From contig CAYJLO010000001.1 of assembly GCA_964370835.1 (NCBI GenBank), positions 62,001 to 126,000 of the forward strand: DNA of 64,000 nt, given 5' to 3'. The notes beneath the pieces are model-generated. The model had not been told where the DNA came from. It saw only the letters and a program-made list of their open reading frames with translations, and did no database searches. Positions 35,571 through 45,359 of this stretch are shown in pieces; positions within the stretch are counted from its first letter, which is position 1, and the number at the start of each line of letters is the position of its first letter. A program made the position numbers and the translations under genes. Source of the DNA: CAYJAD01 sp964370835. GTDB lineage: Bacteria; Desulfobacterota; Desulfovibrionia; Desulfovibrionales; Desulfovibrionaceae.

Positions 35571-36581
35571 ATGCTAAACACATATCTGCGTATTATGGTT
35601 TTGTCGCTCATTATGAGCTTTGGTACCTTTTCAGTGGCCTTGGCAGAACAAGCCATTTGCTACAATTGCCCCAGCGAATGGGCAGGTTGGGGAGAACAGC
35701 TTAAGCTTATTGAAAAAGAAATAGGCATTTCCGTTCCTCAAGATAATAAAAACTCCGGTCAATCCGTATCTCAGCTCATTGCTGAAAAAAGCAATCCAGT
35801 GGCAGACGTTACCTATCTTGGCGTTTCTTTTGCTATTAACGCAAAAAATGCTGACGTACTTGCCCCCTACAAAGGGCCTTACTGGGATCAAATTCCCGCA
35901 GGTTTAAAAGATCCTGAAGGCTGGTGGGTGGCCACTCACTCTGGCACTTTAGGTTTCATGGTCAACGTGGACGCTCTTGAAGGCAAGCCCATTCCCACAT
36001 CTTGGAAAGACTTGCTAGATCCACAATACAAAGGCATGGTGGGCTTTTTAGATCCTTCCTCTGCTTTTGTGGGTTACGTATCCACCATGGCTGCCAACGT
36101 GGGTCTTGGCGGCTCCTTGGAAGACTTCACCCCTGCCTTACAGTACTTCAAAGAACTAGCTAAAAATGACCCCATCATGCCTAAGCAAACGTCCTATGCT
36201 CGCGTTCTTTCCGGTGAAATTCCCATTTTGCTCGACTATGACTTCAACGCGTACAGAGCAAAATACAAAGACCAAGCCAACATTGCCTTTGTTATTCCTG
36301 CCGAAGGCACCTTACAAGTTCCCTATGTCATGAGCCTTGTGAAGAATTCTCCTCACCATGAAAATGGCAAAAAAGTTATGGACTTTGTGCAAAGCCCCAA
36401 AGGTCAAAATTTCTGGGCCCAAAACTTCCTTATGCCTGTGATTGCCTCTGCCATGGACAAAGAAACTGCAGCAAAATTCTTGCCCGCAGCTGACTATGCC
36501 CGTGCTAAAACAGTGGATTATGGCAAAATGGCTGAAGTGCAAAAAGACTTCACCACCAAGTTTTTGGAAAATGCTCAATAA
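35571..36581 (+). CDS. ABC importer substrate-binding protein (iron/spermidine/phosphonate type)
   Basis: A 336-residue periplasmic protein with signal peptide about 1-25 (ending ALA). It is a two-lobe type II binding protein of the group that includes FutA/PotD/PhnS-like proteins, with WWVATHSGTLGFMVN (about 123-137) and IPTSWKDLLDP near 145. ATG 35571 follows AGGAG; the longer frame from 35532 has no site. The mature start carries CYNC, an unusual Cys pair. A terminator precedes the permease gene, typical of excess binding-protein expression. Confidence 0.85.
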   Translation: MLNTYLRIMVLSLIMSFGTFSVALAEQAICYNCPSEWAGWGEQLKLIEKEIGISVPQDNKNSGQSVSQLIAEKSNPVADVTYLGVSFAINAKNADVLAPYKGPYWDQIPAGLKDPEGWWVATHSGTLGFMVNVDALEGKPIPTSWKDLLDPQYKGMVGFLDPSSAFVGYVSTMAANVGLGGSLEDFTPALQYFKELAKNDPIMPKQTSYARVLSGEIPILLDYDFNAYRAKYKDQANIAFVIPAEGTLQVPYVMSLVKNSPHHENGKKVMDFVQSPKGQNFWAQNFLMPVIASAMDKETAAKFLPAADYARAKTVDYGKMAEVQKDFTTKFLENAQ

Positions 36582-36595
36582 ATAATTGCGATACG

Positions 36596-36629
36596 AAGCT
36601 CTCCCCGCATTCTTGGGGAGAGCTTTTTC
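36596..36629 (+). terminator. Attenuating terminator between binding protein and permease
   Basis: AAGCTCTCCCC (36596-36606) pairs with GGGGAGAGCTT (36615-36625), followed by TTT and C/T residues. It probably lets the binding protein be made in excess over the membrane subunits. Confidence 0.85.
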
Positions 36630-36664
36630 CCCTTTCACAGCCCCTTTGCTCTTTAGGAGTATGC

Positions 36665-37486
36665 ATGCGCAAAAATACCTTTGTGCTCTATTGTTTAGTC
36701 CCATCCATTGCCGTTTTTTTAGCATTTTTTCTTTTGCCAGTTTCCTTACTTATTCCACAATCCATCAGCGGGCCGGAAGGTGTTGCACTTTATTTGCAAA
36801 TACTAACCAACTCACGCTACTGGACAGCCTTATTGGCCACTGTATTTTTATCCATACTGGTGACCATTGTAAGTCTTATCATTGGTGGCTTTGCTGGCAT
36901 TTTTCTGGAAAGAAATACCTTCCCTTTTCGTAATACCATCATAAGTATGCTCACACTGCCCCTTTCCTTTCCAGGCGTTGTTGTTGGCTTCATGATTATT
37001 ATGTTGGCCGGACGCCAAGGCCTCATTGGAGAGCTTTCCAAAATGCTCGTGGGCTCCAAATGGGTCTTTGCCTACTCTTTGGCAGGTCTCTTTGCCGGAT
37101 ATTTATACTTCTCCTTGCCACGCGTCATAACCACAGTTATGGCTGCTGTGAGCAAAATGGACATATCCCTTGAAGAAGCAGCCAGAACCCTTGGCGCAAG
37201 CCCCATGCAAGTCTTACGTCATGTGACCATACCCAGCATGACACCTGCTCTCATATCCACAGGAGCCATTTGCTTTGCCACATCCATTGGTGCTTTTGGC
37301 ACGGCATTTACCCTAGCCACAGATATAGATGTCTTACCCATACTTATTTATACAGAATTTACCCTTTCCGCCAACTTTGCCACAGCGGCCATGCTTTCTG
37401 TGGTGCTTGGCATTGTCACGTGGGCTGTACTCTTTCTAGCTCGCATTTTTGGCGATAATACCGAAGATTTAAAGGCAGGCGCATGA
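36665..37486 (+). CDS. ABC importer permease subunit 1
   Basis: A 273-residue membrane protein with six TM helices. The EAA loop reads EEAARTLGASPMQVLRHVTIPSM around residues 174-196, as in importers of the iron/spermidine/phosphonate class. ATG 36665 follows AGGAG. The stop codon overlaps the start of the fused permease-ATPase gene (ATGA), so the subunits are made together. Confidence 0.92.
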   Translation: MRKNTFVLYCLVPSIAVFLAFFLLPVSLLIPQSISGPEGVALYLQILTNSRYWTALLATVFLSILVTIVSLIIGGFAGIFLERNTFPFRNTIISMLTLPLSFPGVVVGFMIIMLAGRQGLIGELSKMLVGSKWVFAYSLAGLFAGYLYFSLPRVITTVMAAVSKMDISLEEAARTLGASPMQVLRHVTIPSMTPALISTGAICFATSIGAFGTAFTLATDIDVLPILIYTEFTLSANFATAAMLSVVLGIVTWAVLFLARIFGDNTEDLKAGA

Positions 37487-39423
37487 GAAAAAACTCTTTT
37501 TATTGGTCACAAATGGGAGTCACGCTGCTTTGTTGCGCATTCTTAATGATTCCCGTGGTGCAAACCATTTTAACGGCCTTCATGGTCAATGCTTTTCGCG
37601 GTTTTTCCGCCGGCTTCACGTTGGAGTGGTTTGCTAAGGTTTTAGATACCTATGGCGATACTATCTTCCGCAGTATTTATTTGGCCTTTGCCACTTTAGT
37701 GTGTTGCATACTCCTTGGCGTACCCGCCGCATATGCCCTTGTGAAATGTGGAAAGTCCAAATGGGCTGCTTTTTTTGAAGAAGCTCTCGTGCTCCCCCTT
37801 TCCATACCCGGCATGGCCATAGGTCTTGGTATATTACTCACCTGGGGTTCCATCTCATGGTTTAGACACAGCTGGCTTTTTCTATTGGTTGGCCACGTTA
37901 TCTTTTGCTTACCCTTCATGGTACGCTCGGTGACGGCAGTTTTACGTGTGGTTCCCATGAATGACTTTGAAGAAGCTGCAGCCACCTTGGGAGCCTCAGA
38001 ATTCCGCCGCTTTTTGGGGGTGATTGTTCCCTTGGCTGGTCCTGGTATCTTGGCCGGTTCCCTCATGGTGCTCACACTCTCCATCGGCGAGTTTAACATT
38101 TCATGGATGCTACAAACACCCTTTACGCGCACTTTGCCTGTGGGCCTAGCCGATAGTTATGTCTCCATGCGCCTTGAAGTGGGTTCTGCCTATACGGTGA
38201 TTTTCTTAATCCTCATTGTACCCATTCTCATTCTCATGCAACGAGTGCCATTATTGTTACAATCCATGACTTCACGCTCCACACCATCAACCACGGAAAA
38301 TACCATGTCAACACAACAACATATAAGCCGTACAAATAAAAAACCTTTTGAACCTGTAAGCATAGATTTAAAGAATTGTTCCAAAACATATGGCACCAAC
38401 AATGTGCTAAAGCCCTTTTCTTTGCATATTCCTGCCGGTAATAAGTTAGTCTTATTGGGGCCTTCAGGGTGCGGAAAAACCACCACCTTACGCATCATTG
38501 CTGGCTTGGAAACCCCAGACAAAGGCGGCGAAATCCACATTGGCGCAGAAAATGTGACCAATATTCCCGTAGAACAACGCCACATTGGCATGATGTTTCA
38601 ACAATATGCTTTATTTCCGCATTTAACTGTGGCGGAAAACGTAGCCTACGGGCTTAAAGTACGTGGGCAAGATTCCAAAATACAAAAAGCCACCGTACAA
38701 GAAATGCTTGATTTAGTACGCCTTGGTAGCATGGGTGATAGACGCATTCAATCGCTGAGCGGCGGTCAAAAGCAGCGTGTTGCTTTGGCGCGCGCTTTAG
38801 CCATTCGCCCACGCATCTTATTACTCGATGAACCTCTCACGGCGCTGGATGCCCTCTTGCGCGTTTCTGTGCGTGAAGAGCTTGATCAAGTACTCACAGA
38901 GCTTGGCATTACCACCGTCATTGTAACCCACGATCAAGAAGAAGCCATGAGCCTTGGCGATACCATTGTGGTCATGCATGGCGGTCATATTGTGCAAGTG
39001 GGATCTCCTCAAGAGATTTATCACACCCCAGCCACGCCTTTTGTGGCAGGCTTTGTGGGTGGCTCCAACACCTTATTGGGTCGAATGGACGCAGAATATG
39101 TCTATTTACCAGGCGGCGGACGTGTATCGCGCCAAAACCTTCCTCAATATGCTCACTTGGGTCAAGGCGATGTCATGGCCTTTTTCCGTCCAGAAAAAGC
39201 ACGCCTCATCTTTGATGACAGCACCCCCGATGTACTGCGCGGCACAGTTTTAGCTTCTCACTTCTTGGGTGATAAAACACGCGTAAGCATTCTCTTTAAC
39301 GAAGCAAATGAAGAAGAAAGCATCATCAAGGTAGACATGTTGGGCCAACAGCAAGCCCTTGCCAAGGGCACACGCGTTGGTGTGAACCTTACAGCTGAAA
39401 GCCTCATGCTTTTTACCATGTAG
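37483..39423 (+). CDS. Fused ABC permease-ATPase (importer subunit 2)
   Basis: A 646-residue single reading frame. Residues 1-265 are a six-helix permease with an EAA loop (EEAAATLGASEFRRFLGVIVPL). A 30-residue linker follows, then an MalK/PotA-like ATPase (about 295-646) with Walker A GPSGCGKTT, signature LSGGQKQRV, Walker B LLLLDEP, and a C-terminal TOBE-like domain. Importers normally encode these separately. An in-frame ATG at 38305 at the linker has a GGA-type site, so a free ATPase could also be made. No stop or frameshift separates the halves. Confidence 0.9.
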   Translation: MRKNSFYWSQMGVTLLCCAFLMIPVVQTILTAFMVNAFRGFSAGFTLEWFAKVLDTYGDTIFRSIYLAFATLVCCILLGVPAAYALVKCGKSKWAAFFEEALVLPLSIPGMAIGLGILLTWGSISWFRHSWLFLLVGHVIFCLPFMVRSVTAVLRVVPMNDFEEAAATLGASEFRRFLGVIVPLAGPGILAGSLMVLTLSIGEFNISWMLQTPFTRTLPVGLADSYVSMRLEVGSAYTVIFLILIVPILILMQRVPLLLQSMTSRSTPSTTENTMSTQQHISRTNKKPFEPVSIDLKNCSKTYGTNNVLKPFSLHIPAGNKLVLLGPSGCGKTTTLRIIAGLETPDKGGEIHIGAENVTNIPVEQRHIGMMFQQYALFPHLTVAENVAYGLKVRGQDSKIQKATVQEMLDLVRLGSMGDRRIQSLSGGQKQRVALARALAIRPRILLLDEPLTALDALLRVSVREELDQVLTELGITTVIVTHDQEEAMSLGDTIVVMHGGHIVQVGSPQEIYHTPATPFVAGFVGGSNTLLGRMDAEYVYLPGGGRVSRQNLPQYAHLGQGDVMAFFRPEKARLIFDDSTPDVLRGTVLASHFLGDKTRVSILFNEANEEESIIKVDMLGQQQALAKGTRVGVNLTAESLMLFTM

Positions 39424-39427
39424 CATT

Positions 39428-40255
39428 ATGATAGTACTGCAACTTTCAGATTTACATGTGGAACCTGTGGGTACTTTAGCCTATGACGTTGCTCCCACCA
39501 ATTCTTTGGCAGAACGCGCTGTGGAGCATGTTTTATCACTCAAGCAAAAGCCAGACCTTGTGGTTATTACCGGAGATGTGGCCAGCAGTGGCAAAGCGGA
39601 AGCCTATACCCTCGTACAAGGCCTTTTACAAAAGCTTGCCGCAAGCATTCCTGTGTATGTTCTCCCTGGTAACCACGACCATGGCCCTCGCATGCGTGAA
39701 TACTTGGCCCCTTACTGCCCTGTGGATGTAAGCATTGCACCGCATATTTGCTACACTGTGGAGCATTTGCCCATGCGCTGTGTCATGCTTGATACCACCC
39801 TTGCCGGTTCACACAGCGGGCATTTGATTCCCAAGGTGGCCGCATGGCTTGAAAATACATTGAGCATGGATACAGAGCGACCAACCTTACTCTTCATGCA
39901 TCACCCCCCTTTCCTTGCCGGCATGGGGGCCATGGATGAACCCTTTAAAGGACAAGAAGAGTTTGCGCGCATTTTGCAAAAACACAAAAATGTGCGCCTC
40001 TGTTGCGGTCATATGCACAGAGCGTTCACCACCTTGTGGGCAGACACATTGTGCCTTTGCGCCCCCTCCACCGCCATGCAAATTGACCTTGACCTTAGCC
40101 CTGAAGGCGGAGATACCTTCAACATGGAAGCTGCAGGCTATGTGATGCACCATTTTGATGGCAAGCATTGTCAAAGCCATTTTTGCCAAATCCCCAATGA
40201 ATATACATTTTCTGGGCCCCACCCCTTTGTGGGCGTCATAAATCCCAGCGAATAA
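39428..40255 (+). CDS. Calcineurin-like metallophosphodiesterase (GpdQ/CpdA-like)
   Basis: A 275-residue cytoplasmic binuclear metallophosphoesterase. Motifs in order: DLHV (7-10), GDVASSG (about 49-55), GNHDHG (about 81-86), MHHPPF (about 157-162) and GHMHR (about 196-200). It starts four bases after the ATPase stop. Family members cleave phosphodiesters such as glycerophosphodiesters or cyclic nucleotides. Its place in an ABC operon suggests that the importer takes up a phosphodiester or phosphonate; this is inference. Confidence 0.88.
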   Translation: MIVLQLSDLHVEPVGTLAYDVAPTNSLAERAVEHVLSLKQKPDLVVITGDVASSGKAEAYTLVQGLLQKLAASIPVYVLPGNHDHGPRMREYLAPYCPVDVSIAPHICYTVEHLPMRCVMLDTTLAGSHSGHLIPKVAAWLENTLSMDTERPTLLFMHHPPFLAGMGAMDEPFKGQEEFARILQKHKNVRLCCGHMHRAFTTLWADTLCLCAPSTAMQIDLDLSPEGGDTFNMEAAGYVMHHFDGKHCQSHFCQIPNEYTFSGPHPFVGVINPSE

Positions 40256-40277
40256 ATATAGACGCAAAACGCATAAC

Positions 40278-40320
40278 AAAAGCCCCAAAGTAAAAAGACA
40301 CGTTACCTTGGGGCTTTTTT
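40278..40320 (+). terminator. Terminator of the ABC/phosphodiesterase operon
   Basis: AAAAGCCCCAA (40278-40288) pairs with TTGGGGCTTTT (40308-40318), followed by further T residues. The A-run also suits termination on the opposite strand. Confidence 0.92.
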
Positions 40321-40345
40321 TGCAGGTATTTTAAATCACTTAACT

Positions 40346-41230
40346 TTAATTACTTCTCAAAAAAGGAATAAGCGTTATCAAAGAAACTGTCACAATGGTA
40401 AGCGTTATACCGCCAAGCACTGTAACACTCGCGGATTCATTAAAAAGCATAATACCTATGATCACGGCAATAACCGGTTCCAAAGTTCCCAAAATAGAAC
40501 TTAGCGTGGAGCCAATTTTTGCTATGGCCATGATTAATAAGATATTACTTAGAAAAGCGGTACACAGAGCCAGCGCTACCAAAGAGACCACTTCCATGCC
40601 GCTTCTTGGGAGCATAAAAGCATCTTCATACAAGGCGTACACGAGCAAAGCCATACTGGAAATAAAGAAAAGATAAAAGGACAACACATCATTAAACAGC
40701 TTATGCTTACTACTCTGGCCAATACAGATAACATAGCTAGCATACGCCAGTGATGCCATCATAATATAAATGAATCCTTCTAGGTTTAAGTGCATTTGTG
40801 CGCTGAAAAAACCTGACATGATAGCTATACCAAGGCACGTAAGAAGACTTAACATTATTTTATAAAGCTCCACTTTCTCTTTATAAAATAAAAACATAAA
40901 AAGCATCACAAAAAGAGGATTTGTGAAAAGCAACGTGGCAGCAATGCCACTTGGCATAAGCGTTAACGAGGTGAAAAAGCCTATGGTAACCACAATATAA
41001 GATAGGATAACTCCCATAAGACTAGGAAGTTGCGCCTTTGTGATACGCAAACTGCGCTTACGCCAAATCACTATGCCCAATGAAAATACAGCGGCAAAAA
41101 AAAGACGGTAAAAAGCACCAGATTCAGGGCTTAAACCCACACGATTTAAAGGAATAAAGAAAAAGGGAATTAAAGCAAAAAGAAAGGCTGACAAAAGAGC
41201 CTCTCCAATACCTCGTACGGTTGTATTCAT
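40346..41230 (-). CDS. EamA/DMT-superfamily exporter
   Basis: A 294-residue protein with ten TM helices in two repeats, with MPSGIAATLLFTNPLFVMLF (about 92-111) marking the end of the first repeat and LEPVIAVIIG marking the second. Transports a small metabolite in the family; unknown here. ATG 41230 follows GAG/AGG. It converges with the phosphodiesterase operon and shares its terminator region. Confidence 0.86.
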   Translation of the reverse strand: MNTTVRGIGEALLSAFLFALIPFFFIPLNRVGLSPESGAFYRLFFAAVFSLGIVIWRKRSLRITKAQLPSLMGVILSYIVVTIGFFTSLTLMPSGIAATLLFTNPLFVMLFMFLFYKEKVELYKIMLSLLTCLGIAIMSGFFSAQMHLNLEGFIYIMMASLAYASYVICIGQSSKHKLFNDVLSFYLFFISSMALLVYALYEDAFMLPRSGMEVVSLVALALCTAFLSNILLIMAIAKIGSTLSSILGTLEPVIAVIIGIMLFNESASVTVLGGITLTIVTVSLITLIPFLRSN

Positions 41231-41885
41231 ACCTATCTCAATTATATTAAAAAACTACACATCTCATGTTTTTTTACATACTTCACGGTGCAAAACCCGT
41301 GAAAAGCTCCACTACTCAAAGTACCGATAAAAGCCATTGACTTGCATTGTTCTGTGATTATCTTATTTAGGTTGTCCTTTACAATGAAAAACAAACATAT
41401 ACGCTCATGATGAATACCTATTAAAACCTCATGGACATGCTACAACAGCAGTGCTACCTACCCTATCATAAACAAAAAAGGGATCCATTTCACCAAAACG
41501 CACTCTTAAACAAAAAAATTCAGCCAGTTCACACTACAGCACAACTAAGTACTTAGTTTAATAGTACAACCCCACCACACCTCTTGTTTACTTAACGGCA
41601 AATCAATAACAAATTTACAACATAAGAACAACCGTTATATCTAAAATACGCCTATGTTTACTTATCTTGCAAAGTTCACACGACCGATTTTCCCAAGGAT
41701 CTAGGCCATTCGAATCGTAAAATTAAGGGAAAATTTATGTATAACTGCCATAACACATTCACACTTGCTAATTTACAAATACAAACATTTCTTCGTTAAG
41801 ATTATTGCTATTTACTTGTAAGTATTATACTAAATGTGTATATTTACAGCATGGCAAATAGACTTAACACTTTTAAGGTGAATAT
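41231..41885. other. Intergenic region with a possible promoter of the first hybrid kinase
   Basis: 655 bp, mostly featureless and AT-rich. Near its right end there is a small palindrome TACTT-GT-AAGTA (41813-41824) overlapping a TATACT-like -10 (41826-41831), upstream of the kinase gene. I see no gene or RNA in the rest. Confidence 0.4.
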
Positions 41886-44800
41886 ATGCTTCTATTTTCT
41901 CACAAACCGTCCTCTGCTGACTTCTACCGTGATGTGCTCGACTTTCTTCCCATAGAATTGAGTTGCTGGACATATGAAGGCAACCCTGTATTTTATACAG
42001 ATGCTTTTTTACAGCTTTTTGAAAGAGATAGTGTAGATAATTTTGCCCACCACTTACGCAACACATCTCCCGCCCTACAACCCAACGGTGAAGACTCTTA
42101 CATATTGGGCACAGCATATCTAGAGCAGGCTTTTCAAGAAGAAATTTGTGAGTTTACATGGCAACATAAAAACAAAACCGGCGCCATATTTTTTGTAAAC
42201 TACACCTTAAAGCGCATGTCGTATCAAGGACAAGATGTGATTATCGCATACTGTACAGATTTGCGCAAAATAAACACTCTTTTGCCCAAGCACTCACAAG
42301 AGCACTTCGAGGCCATAGTAAATGCTGCTCCCATCAGTATCAACATCTGGAATAGGTCTAATGATTTACTTGCATGTAATCAAGCCAGTTTAGACTTATA
42401 TGGCTTTGCAGACCTCGCCGAATTTAGAGAAAATATTTATAATATTTACCCCCTTACACAACCCAATGGGAAAAATTCCTTAGAATACTCTTTAGATATT
42501 CTTGACAAGGCCTTTAATGACGGACAGTACCAAACCGAGTGGGAATTCCTCACTCTTGCAGGGAAAACCATTTATGCCGATGTCATTCTCACCTGTACGG
42601 AAGTTGAAGGGGAAAAAGTTGTTGTTGAATATACTAGAGATGTTGGCGAACTAAAAAGCAGTCGAGAATTAGCACGTCAGGCGGACGCGCATATGAAAAT
42701 CATGTTTGACTCTATGCCGCTATGTGCAACGCTATGGAATAAGAATTTCCAAATTATGGATTGTAACCTTGCAGCCCCTAAGCTTTTTGGTTTAGAAACT
42801 AAACAAGATTTTTTAGAAAACTTCATTGCCCTATCACCTGAATATCAGCCCAATGGACGCACATCCCTTGATAATGTACAAGAAAAAATGGGCATAGTCT
42901 TCAGCGAAGGATTTTATCGCATGGAATGGATGCACCAAAACCTTGATGGCGAGCCTATTCCCAGCGAAGTGACGCTTATCCGCATAGAATTTCAAAATGA
43001 CTATTATGTGCTGGGCTATATTCGTGATCTGCGCGAATTTAAAGCCATGGAAAAAAAATCAGCACTCATGGAAGAACGCAATGCCCTCATCAGCGAACAT
43101 GTACCGCTTTGCATCATGTTTTGGAATAAAACCGGCGAAATGTTTGACTGCAATCAAGAGGTGCTACGTGTTTTTAAATTTGACACCAAAGAAGAATATT
43201 TTGCCAATTTATATAATACCTCACCCACTTATCAGCCCGACGGCAGAAATTCTAAAGACGCTGTATTTGCCAATCATATAGAAGTTCTTGAAAAAGGTTT
43301 TAAGCGCTTTGAGTGGCTACACTGTACCCTAGACGGTGAACTTATCCCCATGGAAATATATCTTGCTCGCTCCAGCTTAGGCGGCGAAGATATTGTTGTT
43401 TCCTTTGCCAAAGATCTGCGAAAACTTAAAACATCCGAAGAGCTGCTCAAGGAATCTGAGTTAAGAAATACCATTATGCTCGACTCATTGCCACTTTGTG
43501 TGAATTTTTGGGACGAAAATTTTGAACTTATTTACACAAATCAAGAAGGCATACATATTTTTGGCTTTGAAAACACTGACGACTTTATTGCCAACTTTTA
43601 TAAAATTGCACCAGAAGTACAGCCCAATGGCGTTGAAACAAAAGAACGCATGCGCCAAATCCTTGGTGAAGGCTACAACAAAGGAAGCTACACAACTGAA
43701 ATAATATGTCAGCATTCTGTAACACAAGAAATTATTCCTTTGGATGTGCTTGCCGTGCGCACCTCGTATCAAGGAAAACATGGCATCATTGTATATGCAC
43801 GGGATCTGCGCGAACAAAAAGCCATGTTACAAGAAATTGCCCTCAACGAACTTGAGCTGCGCACTGCCAAGGAGTTGGCAGAACAAAGTACGCAGGCCAA
43901 AGGAGAATTTTTGGCCAATATGAGCCACGAAATACGCACACCCATGAATGGCATCTTGGGGCTTTTGCATCTTTTACAACAAACTCCCATGACAGAAGTA
44001 CAAGAAGATTATGTCAATAAAAGTGTTTTTTCTGCCAATAATCTTATGCGCATCATCAATGATATTTTAGATTTTTCAAAAATTGAGGCAGGAAAGCTGC
44101 ACATAGAAGATCATCCTTTTACTTTAGAAGAAATCTGTCAGGATGTTATAGATTTATACGCTCCTACCAGCTCAAAAAAAGGATTAAAACTGCACGTACA
44201 AGCAGGAGAACAAGCGCAAACATGTCTTTTGGGCGATGCATTACGCCTTAAGCAAGTGCTTTTTAATTTGGTTAGCAATGCCATTAAATTTACTCGTTCC
44301 GGCTCCGTTTCCTTGGAAATTGAAAGCTCCTTACACGGTAAAGACGAAATGCACTGTCGCTTTGCCGTGCGTGACACAGGCATCGGCCTAAGCCCAGAAC
44401 AAATGGGACGACTCTTTACAGCTTTTTCGCAAGCAGATACTTCTGTCACCCGCAAATACGGCGGAACAGGCCTTGGACTTGTCATTTCTCGCAGTATTAT
44501 TAGCATGATGCGCGGAGATATTTGGGTAGAAAGCGAACTTGGCAAGGGCTCCACCTTTTACTGTAGCGCTATTTTCTCCCTACACACCCAAACACAAGCT
44601 GACGCACAGAATCAAGAAAGCATTCTATGTAGTAATTATGAAAACCTTGAACTCGGGCATTTACTCTTGGTGGAGGATAATGAGATCAATCAAATTGTTG
44701 CACAAGAAATTTTGAAAACCGTTGGATATACGCTAGATACTGCCCACAACGGCGCTGATGCTTTAGAAAAACTCAAAGACACAACCTATGATGCCATTCT

Positions 44801-45038
44801 TATGGACATTCAAATGCCCATCATGGATGGCTATACCGCCACACAGCACATTCGAGCGCAGAAAAAATACGCACAACTGCCCATCATAGCCATGTCTGCC
44901 CATGCCATGAAAGGAGATAAAGAAATTAGCCTTTCGCATGGCATGAATGATCATATAACAAAGCCCATAGATGCTGATTTACTTTATAAAACTTTACATC
45001 ATTGGATTTTACTAAAGCGCCAAGGAAAAATGGCATAA
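41886..45038 (+). CDS. Soluble hybrid histidine kinase with five tandem PAS repeats
   Basis: A 1050-residue cytoplasmic signalling protein with no TM helix. Five PAS-like modules of about 125 residues (about 12-640) each contain a QPNG or QPDG motif and end in a (R/K)DLRE/DLRK-type exit. HisKA follows with the phospho-His in NMSHEIRTPMNG (about 679), then HATPase with NAIKF and GTGLGL, then one receiver domain whose Asp lies in LMDIQMPIMDG (about 974). No HPt domain or output, so the phosphate must go to a separate protein. Paralogous to 53668-56490. ATG 41886 follows AAGGTG. Confidence 0.93.
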   Translation: MLLFSHKPSSADFYRDVLDFLPIELSCWTYEGNPVFYTDAFLQLFERDSVDNFAHHLRNTSPALQPNGEDSYILGTAYLEQAFQEEICEFTWQHKNKTGAIFFVNYTLKRMSYQGQDVIIAYCTDLRKINTLLPKHSQEHFEAIVNAAPISINIWNRSNDLLACNQASLDLYGFADLAEFRENIYNIYPLTQPNGKNSLEYSLDILDKAFNDGQYQTEWEFLTLAGKTIYADVILTCTEVEGEKVVVEYTRDVGELKSSRELARQADAHMKIMFDSMPLCATLWNKNFQIMDCNLAAPKLFGLETKQDFLENFIALSPEYQPNGRTSLDNVQEKMGIVFSEGFYRMEWMHQNLDGEPIPSEVTLIRIEFQNDYYVLGYIRDLREFKAMEKKSALMEERNALISEHVPLCIMFWNKTGEMFDCNQEVLRVFKFDTKEEYFANLYNTSPTYQPDGRNSKDAVFANHIEVLEKGFKRFEWLHCTLDGELIPMEIYLARSSLGGEDIVVSFAKDLRKLKTSEELLKESELRNTIMLDSLPLCVNFWDENFELIYTNQEGIHIFGFENTDDFIANFYKIAPEVQPNGVETKERMRQILGEGYNKGSYTTEIICQHSVTQEIIPLDVLAVRTSYQGKHGIIVYARDLREQKAMLQEIALNELELRTAKELAEQSTQAKGEFLANMSHEIRTPMNGILGLLHLLQQTPMTEVQEDYVNKSVFSANNLMRIINDILDFSKIEAGKLHIEDHPFTLEEICQDVIDLYAPTSSKKGLKLHVQAGEQAQTCLLGDALRLKQVLFNLVSNAIKFTRSGSVSLEIESSLHGKDEMHCRFAVRDTGIGLSPEQMGRLFTAFSQADTSVTRKYGGTGLGLVISRSIISMMRGDIWVESELGKGSTFYCSAIFSLHTQTQADAQNQESILCSNYENLELGHLLLVEDNEINQIVAQEILKTVGYTLDTAHNGADALEKLKDTTYDAILMDIQMPIMDGYTATQHIRAQKKYAQLPIIAMSAHAMKGDKEISLSHGMNDHITKPIDADLLYKTLHHWILLKRQGKMA

Positions 45039-45359
45039 AGCCCTATTGAAACAGTTTATTGAAGCTTTTTTAATAAAATGCCTCTTTCATAGTTTTTCCA
45101 CAGGCTATTCAAAAATGTAACATACGAAAGAAAAGACTTTTTTGCGAAAGGAATATATCGAACCGTATATAGTCAAGGCAAAAAACAGCTCTAACAAAGC
45201 AGATTGCTATTTTCAGCGAGTTACTTTTTACAACAGTCTGATAAGCACTCTCCATCAAAATAAGACCTAAAACAACCACAATCACCTTAAATAATGAGCT
45301 CTCCAGTGAATTTTCGCCATATCAAGTCATAAACTCATAGCAAAACACTCATGATTTTA
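45039..45359. other. Intergenic region before the fbpA promoter
   Basis: About 320 bp, with no gene or RNA recognised. The functional signals (promoter and Fur-like box) begin at 45360. Confidence 0.4.

Noticed and set aside
35408..35704. 98-codon frame before the ABC binding-protein gene
   Set aside because: Overlaps the start of the binding protein in another frame; no ribosome site and no family resemblance.
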